This document shows, in pieces, positions 19,063 to 28,318 of a stretch of DNA of 64,000 bases. Origin of the DNA: Pseudomonas sp. TH31 (lineage in GTDB: Bacteria; Pseudomonadota; Gammaproteobacteria; Pseudomonadales; Pseudomonadaceae); contig NZ_JAEKEZ010000038.1 of NCBI RefSeq assembly GCF_016650815.1, positions 301,413-365,412 of the forward strand. Reading direction: 5' to 3'. The notes beneath the pieces were generated by a model that was not told the origin of the DNA, searched no databases, and saw only the letters and a program-made list of their open reading frames with translations. Positions within the stretch are counted from its first letter, which is position 1. Each line of letters starts with the position of its first letter. The translations under genes and the position numbers were made by a program.

Positions 19063-20058
19063 TCAGCGGTCGAGCAACTTCATCACCGCTTCCGGGTAGC
19101 GCAAGCCGGCGGTGGCGTTGGCCGGGAATATCGCTTCCAGCGCCTGCAACTCGCCGGCGCTCAGCGTCACCTCCAGCGCTGCGACATTTTCCTCCAGGTA
19201 TTTGCGTTGCTTGGTCCCAGGAATCGGGATCAGGTAATCGCCTTGCGCCAGGACCCAGGCCAACGCCAGTTGCCCGGCAGTCACGCCTTTGTCGGCGGCC
19301 AGCGCCTCGACTTGCTGCACCAGTTGCAGGTTCTTCCCGAAGTTCTCCCCTTGAAAACGCGGACTGAAGCGACGGTAGTCGTCGGCTGCAAAGTCGTCCG
19401 GACTTTTCAGCGCACCGGTCAGAAAGCCACGGCCCAGCGGGCTGTACGGGACAAAAGCGATGCCCAGGCGCTGGCACGCCGCCAGGCAACCGTTGTCTTC
19501 CTGGTCGCGGCTCCACAATGAGTATTCACTTTGCAGCGCGCTGATCGGATGCACCTTGTGCGCCCGTTCAAGTGTCGCGGCCGATGCTTCGCTCAAACCC
19601 AGGTAACGCACCTTGCCGGCCTTAACCAGCTCGGCCATCGCGCCGACGGTTTCCTCGATGGCCACTTGCGGGTCGATCCGGTGTTGGTAGTACAAATCCA
19701 GGGTCTCCACGCCGAGGCGCTTGAGCGTGCCGTCGATGGACTGGCGAATGTATTGCGGCCGACCGTCGACACCCCGTGCTGAAGGGTTGGCCAGGTCGCG
19801 AACGATGCCGAACTTGCTGGCGAGGAACACCTGGTCGCGCTTGCCGACGATGGCTTTACCGATCAGTTCTTCATTGGTATGCGGGCCGTACATGTCCGCG
19901 GTGTCGAGCAGGTTAATGCCGAGTTCCAGCGCCCGGTGCAGGGTGGCGGTGGCTTCGCGGGTGTCGGTGCCGGTGGTGTAGAAATCGGTCATGCCCATGC
20001 AGCCCAATCCGATGGCGCTCACTTGCGGTCCGTTCTTGCCCAGTTGACGTGTTTGCAT
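19063..20058 (-). CDS. Aldo/keto reductase
   Basis: 331-aa NADPH-dependent aldo/keto reductase of the YajO/AKR13-like group. The catalytic tetrad is visible as NLLDTADMYGPHTNE (Asp, Tyr), VFLASKFG (Lys) and DLYYQHRIDP (His). The cofactor region is IPIPGTKQRKYLEEN. MQTRQLGKNGPQVSAIGLGC is the usual start, with the ATG at 20058 preceded by GGAG. It is divergent from a LysR gene 118 bp away, which probably controls it. Confidence 0.88.
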   Translation of the reverse strand: MQTRQLGKNGPQVSAIGLGCMGMTDFYTTGTDTREATATLHRALELGINLLDTADMYGPHTNEELIGKAIVGKRDQVFLASKFGIVRDLANPSARGVDGRPQYIRQSIDGTLKRLGVETLDLYYQHRIDPQVAIEETVGAMAELVKAGKVRYLGLSEASAATLERAHKVHPISALQSEYSLWSRDQEDNGCLAACQRLGIAFVPYSPLGRGFLTGALKSPDDFAADDYRRFSPRFQGENFGKNLQLVQQVEALAADKGVTAGQLALAWVLAQGDYLIPIPGTKQRKYLEENVAALEVTLSAGELQALEAIFPANATAGLRYPEAVMKLLDR

Positions 20059-20176
20059 GAGATCAGCTCCTTGAAAATGTGAGCCACCATTGTTCACCTC
20101 GACAGAAACCAGATAAACCGGCTAAAACTGCTATCACTATTCGTTATTTCTAAATAATCACCTGCTGAGTCAAACC

Positions 20177-21103
20177 ATGGACCGTCTCAACGCCATGCGC
20201 GTGTTTACCCGGATCGTCGAGTCGGGCGGTTTCGCCAAGGCTGCCGACAGCCTGCAAATGCCCCGTGCCTCGGTGACCATTCTGATCAAGCAACTTGAAG
20301 CGCATCTGGGTGTGCAACTGTTGCAGCGAACCACCCGGCACATCAGCCTGACCCTCGACGGCGCAGCGTATTACCCACGTTGCGTGCGTTTGCTGGCGGA
20401 TCTTGAGGAAACCGAGGCGGTATTTTCCGCTGCCCGGCACAACCCCAAGGGTTTGCTGCGAGTGGATATGCCTGCGGGGATAGGGCGGTTGATCGTGATC
20501 CCGGCCTTGCCGCAGTTCACCGCCAGGTACCCGTTGATCGAACTGGAAATCGGTTTGAATGACCGCACCGTGGACCTGATTCGCGAAGGCGTGGACTGCG
20601 TGCTGCGGGGCGGTTCGCCCATGGATGATTCGCTGGTGGCGCGGCCGCTGGTGATGCTGGACCAGGTGACCTGCGCCAGTCCCGAGTACTTGCAGCGTCA
20701 CGGCACGCCTCAGTGCCTGGCCGATTTGCCGGGTCATCAGATGGTGGAGTATTTCTCCGCCAGCACCGGTACGCGCTTCGGGCTTGAGTTTGTGGTCGAG
20801 GGGCAGGTGCAGCAACTCAATTTGCCCAAGCAGGTTTCGGTCAACAGCGCCGACGGTTACATGGCCGCGTGTGAGGCCGGGTATGGCCTGGTCCAGGCCC
20901 CGTACTATCACGTTGCCCGGCAACTGCAGGAAGGACGTCTGTGCGAGGTGCTCAGCGACAGGCCGCCGCCGGCCATGCCGCTGACGGCGCTGTACCCGCC
21001 ACACCGCCAGTTGTCCCGGCGGGTGCGGGTATTTGTCGACTGGCTGGTTGAACTCTGTGGGCAACCGGGCCAGCACTTTTACCGCAGCGAATCAGGTCGC
21101 TGA
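20177..21103 (+). CDS. LysR-family transcriptional regulator
   Basis: 308 aa with the N-terminal winged helix (RLNAMRVFTRIVESGGFAKA, then PRASVTILIKQLEAHLG and LLQRTTRH) and a C-terminal substrate-binding domain (LLRVDMPAGIGRLIVIPALP). It belongs to the CrgA/YafC-like branch that often sits beside oxidoreductases. It is divergent from the aldo/keto reductase, so repression or activation of that gene is likely. The inducer is unknown. Confidence 0.9.
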   Translation: MDRLNAMRVFTRIVESGGFAKAADSLQMPRASVTILIKQLEAHLGVQLLQRTTRHISLTLDGAAYYPRCVRLLADLEETEAVFSAARHNPKGLLRVDMPAGIGRLIVIPALPQFTARYPLIELEIGLNDRTVDLIREGVDCVLRGGSPMDDSLVARPLVMLDQVTCASPEYLQRHGTPQCLADLPGHQMVEYFSASTGTRFGLEFVVEGQVQQLNLPKQVSVNSADGYMAACEAGYGLVQAPYYHVARQLQEGRLCEVLSDRPPPAMPLTALYPPHRQLSRRVRVFVDWLVELCGQPGQHFYRSESGR

Positions 21104-21316
21104 ACGATCAGCCGTGATCGCTTGGGTGCGCACGGCTCCAGTGTCCGATGGATGCGTGGGATTGCCATGTATAGTGCAAGTGCTCGGGCTGCGTTAAGAG
21201 TAGAAGGCGTCAAGGAACCAAACTGACACAAGTGCGAAAGATCGGCGGCAAGAAAAATGCCCGCAACAGGGCTAATACCGATCAGTCAAGAAAATCTCAA
21301 GGTGCCACACGCTCTT

Positions 21317-21449
21317 TGTAGCAGCTGGCGAAGCCTGCGTTCGGCTGCGCAGCAGTCGTAAACCCTGACGACGCGATCTTCCTGATAAACCGCATTGTCT
21401 GATTTACGACTGCTACGCAGCCGAACGCAGGCTTCGCCAGCTGCTACAG
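21317..21449. repeat. Long hairpin of the GTAGCAGCTGGCGAAGC family
   Basis: Arms TGTAGCAGCTGGCGAAGCCT...GTTCGGCTGCGCAGCAGTCG and CGACTGCTACGCAGCCGAAC...GCTTCGCCAGCTGCTACA flank a core around GATCTTCCTGATAAACCGC. The same family is in the 15456-16160 duplication and at 40865. The 449-bp stretch 21104-21552 holds nothing else I can identify. Confidence 0.8.
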
Positions 21450-21552
21450 ATCGCGTTTTGCTTAACTGATCGGCATTGCGCAACAGGGCGGGCATTTGTT
21501 CAGGGCTGATTAAAAAAGCTGTTTTGTCTTACGCATTGTTCAAGGGAATGGA

Positions 21553-21690
21553 CTACCGATGTTCGTAATAACCCGGTCCGCCACGATCATAATGGTGGTC
21601 ACCATGCCAGCCTCCGTGGGGAAAAATTATACAGCCGCTCAGGGAAAGCAGAGCGATCAGGGGAATCAGCAGTGTGATTCGACGGAGCAT
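21553..21690 (-). CDS. Small lipoprotein
   Basis: 45-aa protein, short but convincing. The signal peptide LLIPLIALLSLSGC carries a lipobox (LSGC) with Cys at residue 20. The mature part is His/Gly/Tyr-rich (FPHGGWHGDHHYDRGGPGYY), which could bind metal. AGGA precedes the ATG at 21690. Similar tiny His-rich lipoproteins are common in Pseudomonas; the role is unknown. Confidence 0.7.
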   Translation of the reverse strand: MLRRITLLIPLIALLSLSGCIIFPHGGWHGDHHYDRGGPGYYEHR

Positions 21691-21846
21691 TTCAAAATCC
21701 TCATGGTTATCGCCACAATGAAGCGAAAACTCTTCATCGGCTGTAACATGAGACTTCGTTTGCTGCCGTTCATCCCCGTATAAAGGTAGGCGCTTGGCAT
21801 GCAAGCGGATACAAATCGGATACATTTCAAGATTCAGGAACCCGCA

Positions 21847-22035
21847 ATGACCCAATCGCAACGTTTGAAATACTCGATTCTGATCTCCCTGGTGGTGCTG
21901 GGGATCATGTTCGGCCTTTCGTATCTGCAAAATGCAGGGGTCATCAGCGAGAAGCTGTTTCAGTACATCGCCATTGGCGTGGCGGTGATCGTGGTGGTGG
22001 TCAATGGCGTGATGCGCCGCAAGGTCAAGCCTTGA
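21847..22035 (+). CDS. Small inner-membrane protein
   Basis: 62-aa protein with two transmembrane helices (about residues 10-27, ILISLVVLGIMFGLSYL, and 38-55, YIAIGVAVIVVVVNGV) and a basic end MRRKVKP, a hairpin with both ends probably cytoplasmic. AGGAA lies before the ATG. Its 3' end overlaps the convergent Fur-like gene by 11 bp. No function is known. Confidence 0.75.
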   Translation: MTQSQRLKYSILISLVVLGIMFGLSYLQNAGVISEKLFQYIAIGVAVIVVVVNGVMRRKVKP

Positions 22036-22429
22036 GCGATGCACCCGAGGCGGGTTCGCTGCAGAGAATGGCAATAGCCTGCGGATGCAAGCTGTAGCTC
22101 TTGTCCGGATTGAGCGTGATCACGCCCTCAGTGCACAAGCGCTTCAATACCTCTCGCACACTCAGGAAGGACAGGGGAATATCCAGGTCCAGCAAATGCG
22201 TGTGTACGCCGCGCACGCCCAGGCTGCGCTCGCTTTCTGCGGCGCTCAGCAAGGCGTCGATGACTTTCAGGCGAATCAGGCTGGTTCTCAGGCCAAAGCT
22301 CTTGAGCAGCACTCTGATTCGTTCGTTTGCGTGGCGTTCAGTCCTGTGTTCGAACATTCCGGCGCCAGGATTCATGGCAATCCCCTTTGACGCACGGCTA
22401 CCGTCCGTTGGCAGATGCGAGTTGTACAT
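22025..22429 (-). CDS. Fur-like winged-helix protein
   Basis: 134 aa. GGAG 8 nt before the ATG at 22429 supports this start. The core (LLKSFGLRTSLIRLKVIDAL, then THLLDLDIPLSFLSVREVLK and LCTEGVITLNPDKSYSLH) is a winged-helix DNA-binding domain like the N-terminal half of Fur/Zur. The dimerisation half and the His-rich metal sites of true Fur are absent, so metal sensing is doubtful. It may be one of the short Fe2+/Zn2+ uptake regulation proteins annotated in Pseudomonas. It lies near the PvdQ-like gene, but no direct link is shown. Confidence 0.6.
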   Translation of the reverse strand: MYNSHLPTDGSRASKGIAMNPGAGMFEHRTERHANERIRVLLKSFGLRTSLIRLKVIDALLSAAESERSLGVRGVHTHLLDLDIPLSFLSVREVLKRLCTEGVITLNPDKSYSLHPQAIAILCSEPASGASLKA

Positions 22430-22588
22430 GCAAAAAACTCCTTTTCAGAGCCTGATCAGGAAGAAGTGAAGGTGCTCTCCATCAATAAGACGAACGAGCC
22501 AGGCAAATCATGAAGGCTGTGATGTAGAAAATTTGTCGATGCCATGTCGGCGGGATGTTATGCAGCATCGGGCGAGTGTTGGCGGCGC

Positions 22589-22613
22589 CTAAATTCCCTG
22601 ATGATTTTTTCGT
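22589..22613 (+). promoter_or_regulatory. PvdS-type (iron starvation) promoter before the PvdQ-like gene
   Basis: CTAAAT at 22589-22594, a 16-nt spacer, then CGT at 22611-22613. This is the TAAAT-N16/17-CGT pattern used by the pyoverdine sigma factor PvdS. It lies about 130 bp before the ATG in the otherwise empty 22430-22740 region. It implies iron-limited expression of the acylase. Confidence 0.65.
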
Positions 22614-22740
22614 TCCCAAGGCCAGGCACATTCCGTGTAGATCGCCGGGTGTGATTTTCCAAGGCCAGGTTCGGTGTTGCTGTGTGGGCGTCAAACCGTC
22701 CCGATCCTGGTCGTCGTCTTTTGCATCAGGAGCGCGCGTG

Positions 22741-25083
22741 ATGATTAGCAGGCAGTTAACCCGGTCAAGTCTTGCAGGTGTGATGCTGGGGCTCAGCCTT
22801 GTGGCAAGCGCCCGCAGCCAGCCAGAACTTTCGGCCGTCGAGATTCGCCGCACCAGTTTTGGTGTGCCGCACATTCGCGCCGAAAACGAGCGCGGGCTCG
22901 GCTACGGTATCGGCTACGCCTACGCTCAGGACAACCTGTGCCTGATGGCCAACGAGATCGTCACTGTCAACGGCGAACGCTCACGGTATTTTGGCCCGGA
23001 TCAATTCACGCTTGAAGAGCGCGCCAACCTGGCCAGCGACCTGTTTTTCAACTGGCTGAACACACCGCAGGCCGTGGCCGGTTTCTGGCAGGCGCAAACC
23101 CCTGAAGTACGCGATCTCATCGACGGTTACGTAGCGGGTTACAACCGCTCGCTGGCCGAGCGTCAGACCCAGGGCTTGCCAGCGCAATGCCAAGGTGACT
23201 GGGTGCGCCCGATTGCCGCCCAGGACCTGGTGAAGCTCACGCGTCGCTTGTTGGTCGAAGGCGGGGTCGGGCAGTTTGCCGAAGCCCTGGCCGGCGCCAC
23301 GCCACCGGCGGCCGTCGCTCACGTGGCGAACGGTGCGCAGGCGTTTCAACTGGCCGACACGCGTCAGCAGCGATTTGCACTGGATCGCGGCAGTAACGCG
23401 GTGGCGATCGGTAGCGAGCGCTCGTTCAACGGTCGCGGCATGTTGTTGGCCAACCCGCATTTCCCCTGGGTCGGCGCAATGCGTTTCTACCAAATGCACC
23501 TGACCATTCCCGGCAAGCTGGATGTGATGGGCGCTGCGCTGCCCGGTCTGCCGATGATCAACATTGGTTTCAACCAGCACCTGGCCTGGACGCACACGGT
23601 CGATTCGTCCAAGCATTTCACCTTGTATCGCCTGCAACTGGACTCCAAGGATTCGACCCGTTACCTGCTGGACGGCAAGTCCCTGCCACTGGATCAACAG
23701 ACCCTGACGGTGAACGTGAAACAGCCCGATGGCCAGATCAAGCCGATGTCCCACGTGATCTACAGTTCGGTATTCGGCCCAGTCGTGCAATGGCCCGGCA
23801 AGCTCGATTGGGACAACCAGATCGCCTACAGCCTGCGCGATGCCAATCTGGATAATGACCGCGTCTTGCAGCAGTGGTATGCGATGAACCGAGCGACCAG
23901 CCTCAAGGATTTGCAGGCGTCGGTGCACAATATTCAGGGCATTGCGTGGGTCAACACTCTGGCGGCGGACGATCAGGGGCAGACGCTTTACATGAACCTG
24001 TCGGTGGTGCCCAACGTCAATGCCGACAAACTGGCCAAGTGCAGCGATCCACGCGCCGGGTTGAAGATGATCGTGCTCGACGGCTCCAACAGTACCTGCG
24101 CCTGGGACATCGATCCGAACGCCGCGCAAAAGGGTATTTATGCGGCAGACAAATTGCCGCAACTGTTGCGCAAAGACTTTGTGCAGCATTCCAACGATTC
24201 CGCCTGGCTGGTCAACCCGGCGCAGCCATTGACCGGCTTCTCGCCATTGATCAGCCAGGACAGTCAGCCATTGGGGCTGCGCTCACGCTTCGCGCTGGAT
24301 CGCCTGGGATCGCTGGCGAAGGCCGGGCCGGTGGCGGCAGCGGATTTGCAACGAATGGTCATGGATGATCAGGTGTATCAGGCGACGCAAGTCATGCCGG
24401 ACCTGTTGCAGTTCTGCAGTGCCGACCTGGGCGCCGATGCGGTGAGCCTCGCGCCGTTGTGTGCCAGTTTGAAGGAGTGGGATGGCCGGGCAAATCTGGA
24501 CAGCGGCGTGGGCCTGGTGCATTTCCAGAATGTCATGGAGGCTCTGCAGCAAGCGCCCGACATCTGGCGGGTGGCATTCGACCCGAAAGACGCGCAGCAC
24601 ACCCCTCGCGGGTTGGCGTTCGAGCGGGCAGACGTGGCCAAAGCCATTCGCGAGGCGATGCTCGCATCGTTGGAACTGACCAACAGGATGGGACTCAAGC
24701 CCGACAGCCGCTGGGGCGATATCCAAGTGGTCAGCAGCGGTGGACAGCAAACGCCGATCCACGGTGGGCCGGGAACGCTGGGGGTGTATAACGCCATTCA
24801 AAGCGTGCCGAGAACCGACGGCAAACTTGAAGTGGTCAGTGGCACCAGTTACCTGCAAGTCGTGACCTTCGATGAAAAAGGTCCTCATGCTCAGGGGTTG
24901 CTGGCGTTCTCGTTATCCAGTGATCCGGCTTCGAAATATTCACGGGACCAGACGCTGGCGTTCTCGAAGAAACAGCTCAGTGTGTTGCCGTTTACCGAAC
25001 AGCAGATCAAGTCTGATCCGCAGTATCAGATGCAGACGATTCGCGAATCGGATGAAAAAGCCGGGACGGCGGCGAGGCAGTAA
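22741..25083 (+). CDS. pvdQ: PvdQ-like acylase (pyoverdine maturation / AHL acylase)
   Basis: 780-aa Ntn-hydrolase close to PvdQ, the periplasmic enzyme that removes the fatty acid from pyoverdine precursors and can cleave long-chain acyl-homoserine lactones. After a signal peptide (LAGVMLGLSLVASARS) comes the alpha chain (FGVPHIRAENERGLGYGIGY). The self-cleavage site DRGSNAVAIGSERS puts the nucleophile Ser at residue 218, matching PvdQ Ser217. The beta chain holds ALPGLPMINIGFNQHLAWTH and QHSNDSAWLVNP. A PvdS-type promoter lies upstream, supporting the pyoverdine role. A longer in-frame reading from 22555 exists, but ATG 22741 gives the proper signal peptide. Confidence 0.88.
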   Translation: MISRQLTRSSLAGVMLGLSLVASARSQPELSAVEIRRTSFGVPHIRAENERGLGYGIGYAYAQDNLCLMANEIVTVNGERSRYFGPDQFTLEERANLASDLFFNWLNTPQAVAGFWQAQTPEVRDLIDGYVAGYNRSLAERQTQGLPAQCQGDWVRPIAAQDLVKLTRRLLVEGGVGQFAEALAGATPPAAVAHVANGAQAFQLADTRQQRFALDRGSNAVAIGSERSFNGRGMLLANPHFPWVGAMRFYQMHLTIPGKLDVMGAALPGLPMINIGFNQHLAWTHTVDSSKHFTLYRLQLDSKDSTRYLLDGKSLPLDQQTLTVNVKQPDGQIKPMSHVIYSSVFGPVVQWPGKLDWDNQIAYSLRDANLDNDRVLQQWYAMNRATSLKDLQASVHNIQGIAWVNTLAADDQGQTLYMNLSVVPNVNADKLAKCSDPRAGLKMIVLDGSNSTCAWDIDPNAAQKGIYAADKLPQLLRKDFVQHSNDSAWLVNPAQPLTGFSPLISQDSQPLGLRSRFALDRLGSLAKAGPVAAADLQRMVMDDQVYQATQVMPDLLQFCSADLGADAVSLAPLCASLKEWDGRANLDSGVGLVHFQNVMEALQQAPDIWRVAFDPKDAQHTPRGLAFERADVAKAIREAMLASLELTNRMGLKPDSRWGDIQVVSSGGQQTPIHGGPGTLGVYNAIQSVPRTDGKLEVVSGTSYLQVVTFDEKGPHAQGLLAFSLSSDPASKYSRDQTLAFSKKQLSVLPFTEQQIKSDPQYQMQTIRESDEKAGTAARQ

Positions 25084-25109
25084 AGTCGATCGCGCTGGCA
25101 GTGAACATG

Positions 25110-25138
25110 AAGGCCGCCCCCTCAGGGGGCACGGCCTT
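25110..25138. terminator. Bidirectional terminator between the convergent acylase and FecR genes
   Basis: Stem AAGGCCG-CCCCC-TCA-GGGGG-CACGGCCTT with a T-rich stretch on the plus side (CAGCTTTTTGG). It lies between the acylase stop (25083) and the FecR-type stop (25138-25140). Confidence 0.75.
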
Positions 25139-26139
25139 CAGCTTTTTGGCGCTTGTTGCACAATAGAATTGAGCACCGGGTTGCCGTTCTCGTTGCGGGT
25201 CAGGTAAACCGGCAAAACCTTGGGCAGGGAGGCCACCAGGTTGTTGAGTTCCTTGATGTTGTAAATGCCGCCGAGGCGGATCGACGCGGCGTTCTTGTCG
25301 GCGATCATCACAGGTTTGTTCAGGTAGCGATTGATCAGCGGCAATGCATCGCTCAGTGTCAGGTCATCGAGCACCAGTTTGCCGCTGCGCCAGGCCAGCG
25401 ATTGGTCGTTGGCGTAGGTCTGACTGATCTGCGGCATAAAGTCGCCGTGATGAAAACGCGCCTGCATCGCCGGGCCCAAGCGCAACCCGTCGTCGCCAAG
25501 CGTGTCATTGCTGGTGACCAGTACCGAGCCTTCAATCAGGTTCACCCGTACTTGATCTTCATACAGCCATACGTTGAATTGGGTGCCGGTGACCCGAATT
25601 TTGCCTTCGGCCGCTTTGACGATGAAGGGGTGAGTCATGTCGTGGCTGACGCTGAAGAAGGCCTCGCCTTTTTTCAGCGTGACCCGACGTTCGTCCTTGT
25701 AATTGCGGAAGGTCAGTTCAGTGCCCAGGTTCAGCTCCACCTGGCTGCCATCGCCCAGGGTGACCTGACGGACATTGTCGGTGGTTTCGAAGTGCTGGTA
25801 GGCGTTGGGCAGCCAGCCGAGGTTCCAGCCGGTGTACGCCGCCAGCGGCAGCGCCACTGCGCAGACGGTCGCGGCGATACCCAGGGAGCGCCATGGTGTT
25901 GAAGGTCTGACGGGCAGCACCGGAGCGGTGGATTCCGGACGCGGCAAGTCGCCGGCGACGTCCCATATCTCCAGCATGGCTTCGTACTCGAACGCATGCA
26001 GCGGATGAGCGTCGTGCCATCGTTCGAACGCCTGACGCTCCTCGGCGGTGCAGTCGTTGGCGTGCAGACGCATGCACCAGTGCGCAGCGGCATCGGTGAC
26101 AGCGTCGTATTCGGCTTCCGAGAGAGAGCGTTCGGTCAT
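25138..26139 (-). CDS. FecR-family anti-sigma regulator (possibly FpvR-like)
   Basis: 333 aa. Residues 1-80 form the cytoplasmic anti-sigma region (AAHWCMRLHANDCTAEERQA, then FERWHDAHPLHAFEYE). One TM helix follows at about 88-106 (SLGIAATVCAVALPLAAY), then the periplasmic FecR domain (FIVKAAEGKIRVTGTQFNVW) and a C-terminal STN-like part. FecR proteins control an ECF sigma factor in response to a TonB receptor. No sigma gene lies beside it. Its position next to a PvdQ-like gene makes an FpvR role (control of PvdS/FpvI) plausible but unproven. Confidence 0.85.
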   Translation of the reverse strand: MTERSLSEAEYDAVTDAAAHWCMRLHANDCTAEERQAFERWHDAHPLHAFEYEAMLEIWDVAGDLPRPESTAPVLPVRPSTPWRSLGIAATVCAVALPLAAYTGWNLGWLPNAYQHFETTDNVRQVTLGDGSQVELNLGTELTFRNYKDERRVTLKKGEAFFSVSHDMTHPFIVKAAEGKIRVTGTQFNVWLYEDQVRVNLIEGSVLVTSNDTLGDDGLRLGPAMQARFHHGDFMPQISQTYANDQSLAWRSGKLVLDDLTLSDALPLINRYLNKPVMIADKNAASIRLGGIYNIKELNNLVASLPKVLPVYLTRNENGNPVLNSIVQQAPKS

Positions 26140-26291
26140 TGACTCATCCTGATTTGCTGCATTCTAACCTTGCGGGTAAGGCGGCGAGAACATCCGTCAT
26201 GGCAATTGCCCATCAATTGGAACTTATTTTCCCCGGTGACGCCCAAAAAAACAGGACGTGCACGCCTACTATCCACAAATGGAGTGAAAAA

Positions 26292-26560
26292 ATGATCAAA
26301 AGAACCTTTGCCGCCTTCATTGCCAGCGCAAGCTTGCTCAGCGCTGGCGCAGCGTTGGCCGACCGCCGGGCGCTGGCTGGATCTCGATCGAGAAAGCCGT
26401 CGAAACGGCGAAGACCAAGGCCGGTTATGTCGAGGTCTACAAAGTCGAAGCGAATGACAAGGGCTACTGGGAAGGCGAGGGCCGCAAGGCCGACGGTGTG
26501 GTCTATGAATTCCGCATCGACGGTGCCTCCGCAAACATACTGCGCGATCAGAAGGACTGA
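26292..26560 (+). CDS. Exported PepSY-domain protein (one apparent frameshift)
   Basis: Reconstructed as 89 aa. The signal peptide (FAAFIASASLLSAGAALA) is followed, after a frame break at 26366-26370 where CCGGG replaces CCCGGG, by GWISIEKAVETAKTKAGYVE and WEGEGRKADGVVYEFRIDG, a single PepSY domain. GGAG precedes the ATG. Such small periplasmic PepSY proteins may inhibit proteases or serve as accessory sensors. It is divergent from the FecR-type gene. Confidence 0.8.
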
Positions 26561-26570
26561 GCCCGTCGGG

Positions 26571-26592
26571 GCACTGCCGTCACAGTGCCCTC
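26571..26592 (+). terminator. Hairpin after the PepSY gene
   Basis: GGGCACTG and CAGTGCCC arms with a 6-nt loop, 10 bp after the stop. No strong T run follows, so it may be weak. Confidence 0.4.
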
Positions 26593-26686
26593 ACATCGAT
26601 CTCATGGGGTGCTGGTCCAGGGCGCTCAATGTCATTGAGCAAACACCTGTCGAGCTCAGCCAACAACGGTTTTAGTGAAGGGGAGG

Positions 26687-26895
26687 CTACAAACCCTTGG
26701 GCCGGGGCCAGAGAATGGTTTTGCCAGAATGTTCCGGGTCCAGGCCACCGCGTTCGTTCAGTACCAAACAATTGGCCAGCTTTAGTAAATCAGTCGCGCT
26801 GCCGGCCTTGAGCGCCAGGAAAAAGACCTCGGGCAGGAAGCCATTCAATACACCGCGCTTGAGGCGCTCGGGGGATCGAGCACTGTCTGCACATC
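26687..26895 (-). pseudogene. 3' remnant of an unidentified gene
   Basis: The minus strand reads, up to a TAG at 26687-26689, as protein-like sequence of about 68 codons: ERLKRGVLNGFLPEVFFLAL, KAGSATDLLKLANCLVLNER and GGLDPEHSGKTILWPRPKGL. Codon use suits Pseudomonas, but there is no start codon with a ribosome site. I do not recognise the family; it may be a truncated gene end. The rest of 26561-27153 shows only the hairpin at 26571 and the leader of the next gene. Confidence 0.35.
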
Positions 26896-27153
26896 ATCAT
26901 GCTTAATACGGTGTTCTTGATCTGGCCAAGGTTGCCGCTGGTCTCAAAGCCTCTTGATGGGGGTTCAAAAAAGCGCTGGTTTGCCGCTGCCGATCAGCAG
27001 CGCAGAGGTCGTACATATTGCTTGAGCCGATCACTTTGCCAAGGCTTGACAGGACCCCTCTGAAACAGCGCTTAATCGGCGATGTTTTGTGGGTTGCCGC
27101 GCAACCCCGTTTCAGCCTGTAGCCCGAACTCAATAATAAAACTGGAGCCTCAG

Positions 27154-28183
27154 ATGACCGCAACACCCGTCAGCCCGAACGCGCAAACCCTCGATTTTGA
27201 TTCACTTGTCCAATTGCTTGAGCAAATTTTTCTGCGTCATGGTACTTCGGCGGACGTTGCCAGAACGCTGGCCCTCAACTGCGCTGGCGCCGAGCGTGAC
27301 GGCGCCCACAGCCACGGTGTGTTCCGCATTCCCGGGTATGTGTCGACACTGCAAAGCGGCTGGGTCAATGGTCAGGCCGTGCCGGTGGTCGAGGATGTCG
27401 CCTCGGGATTTGTCCGGGTCGATGCCGCGAACGGTTTTGCCCAACCCGCGTTGGCCGCCGCCCGTGCCTTGCTGGTGGCGAAAGCCCGCAGCGCCGGGAT
27501 TGCGGTGTTGGCGATCCGTAACTCCCATCACTTCGCCGCCCTCTGGCCGGATGTCGAGCCCTTCGCCTATGAAGGCCTGGTCGCCCTGAGCGTGGTCAAC
27601 AGCATGACCTGCGTGGTGCCTCACGGTGCCGATCGACCGTTGTTCGGCACCAACCCGATTGCCTTCGCTGCCCCGGGCCGACGGTGAGCCGATTGTCTTC
27701 GACCTGGCCACCAGCGCCATTGCTCATGGCGACGTGCAGATTGCCGCGCGCAAAGGCGAGCGCTTGTCGCCGGGCATGGGCGTGGACAGCCTTGGTCAGC
27801 CGACCGAGGACCCGAAAGCGATTCTTGAAGGCGGCGCGTTGCTGCCGTTTGGCGGGCACAAGGGTTCGGCGCTGTCGATGATGGTGGAGTTGTTGGCGGC
27901 CGCGTTGACTGGCGGCAATTTTTCCTTCGAGTTCGACTGGTCGAACCATCCCGGGGCCAAGACACCGTGGACCGGGCAACTGCTGATCGTGATCGATCCG
28001 AGCAAGGCCGCCGGGCAAAACTTCGCCGAGCGCAGCCAGGAGCTGGTGCGCCAGATGCACGGTGTCGGGCTAAAGCGATTGCCGGGGGATCGACGTCATC
28101 ATCAGCGCAGCAAATCGGCGGCTGAAGGTATTCAGTTGGAGGCTGGAGTGTTGGCCAGCTTGCGAGAGTTGGCCGGGCTCTGA
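27154..28183 (+). CDS. dpkA: Delta1-piperideine-2-carboxylate reductase DpkA-like (frame break)
   Basis: About 343 aa when reconstructed, of the Ldh2/malate dehydrogenase-like NAD(P)H reductase family. The sequence closely follows P. putida DpkA from memory: CAGAERDGAHSHGVFRIPGY, IRNSHHFAALWPDVEPFAYE, VVNSMTCVVPHG and GGHKGSALSMMVELLAAALT. DpkA reduces cyclic imines in D-lysine and D-proline catabolism. The catalytic His lies in NSHHFAALW. The frame breaks at 27671-27677 (CCCCGGG) and needs two more bases or one fewer. Two more keeps the family spacing AAPRADGEPIVFD. Confidence 0.82.
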
Positions 28184-28198
28184 ACTCGGCTCGTAAAT

Positions 28199-28288
28199 GT
28201 GGGAGCGGGCTTGCTCGCGAAGGCGGAGTGTCAGTCAACATCAATGCTGAATGACACTCCGCATTCGCGAGCAAGCCCGCTCCCACAG
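28199..28288. repeat. REP-like hairpin, GTGGGAGCGGGCTTGCTCGCGA family
   Basis: Perfect outer arms TGTGGGAGCGGGCTTGCTCGCGAA and TTCGCGAGCAAGCCCGCTCCCACA flank inner arms GCGGAGTGTCA and TGACACTCCGC. It lies between the dpkA-like gene and the convergent DUF883 gene. Confidence 0.85.
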
Positions 28289-28318
28289 GGGTTGCGGCGT
28301 GCAATTAACTCATGAGTG

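Noticed and set aside
22981..24189. 402-codon minus-strand frame over the PvdQ-like gene
   Set aside because: Antisense shadow; the plus strand has the signal peptide, self-cleavage site and promoter.
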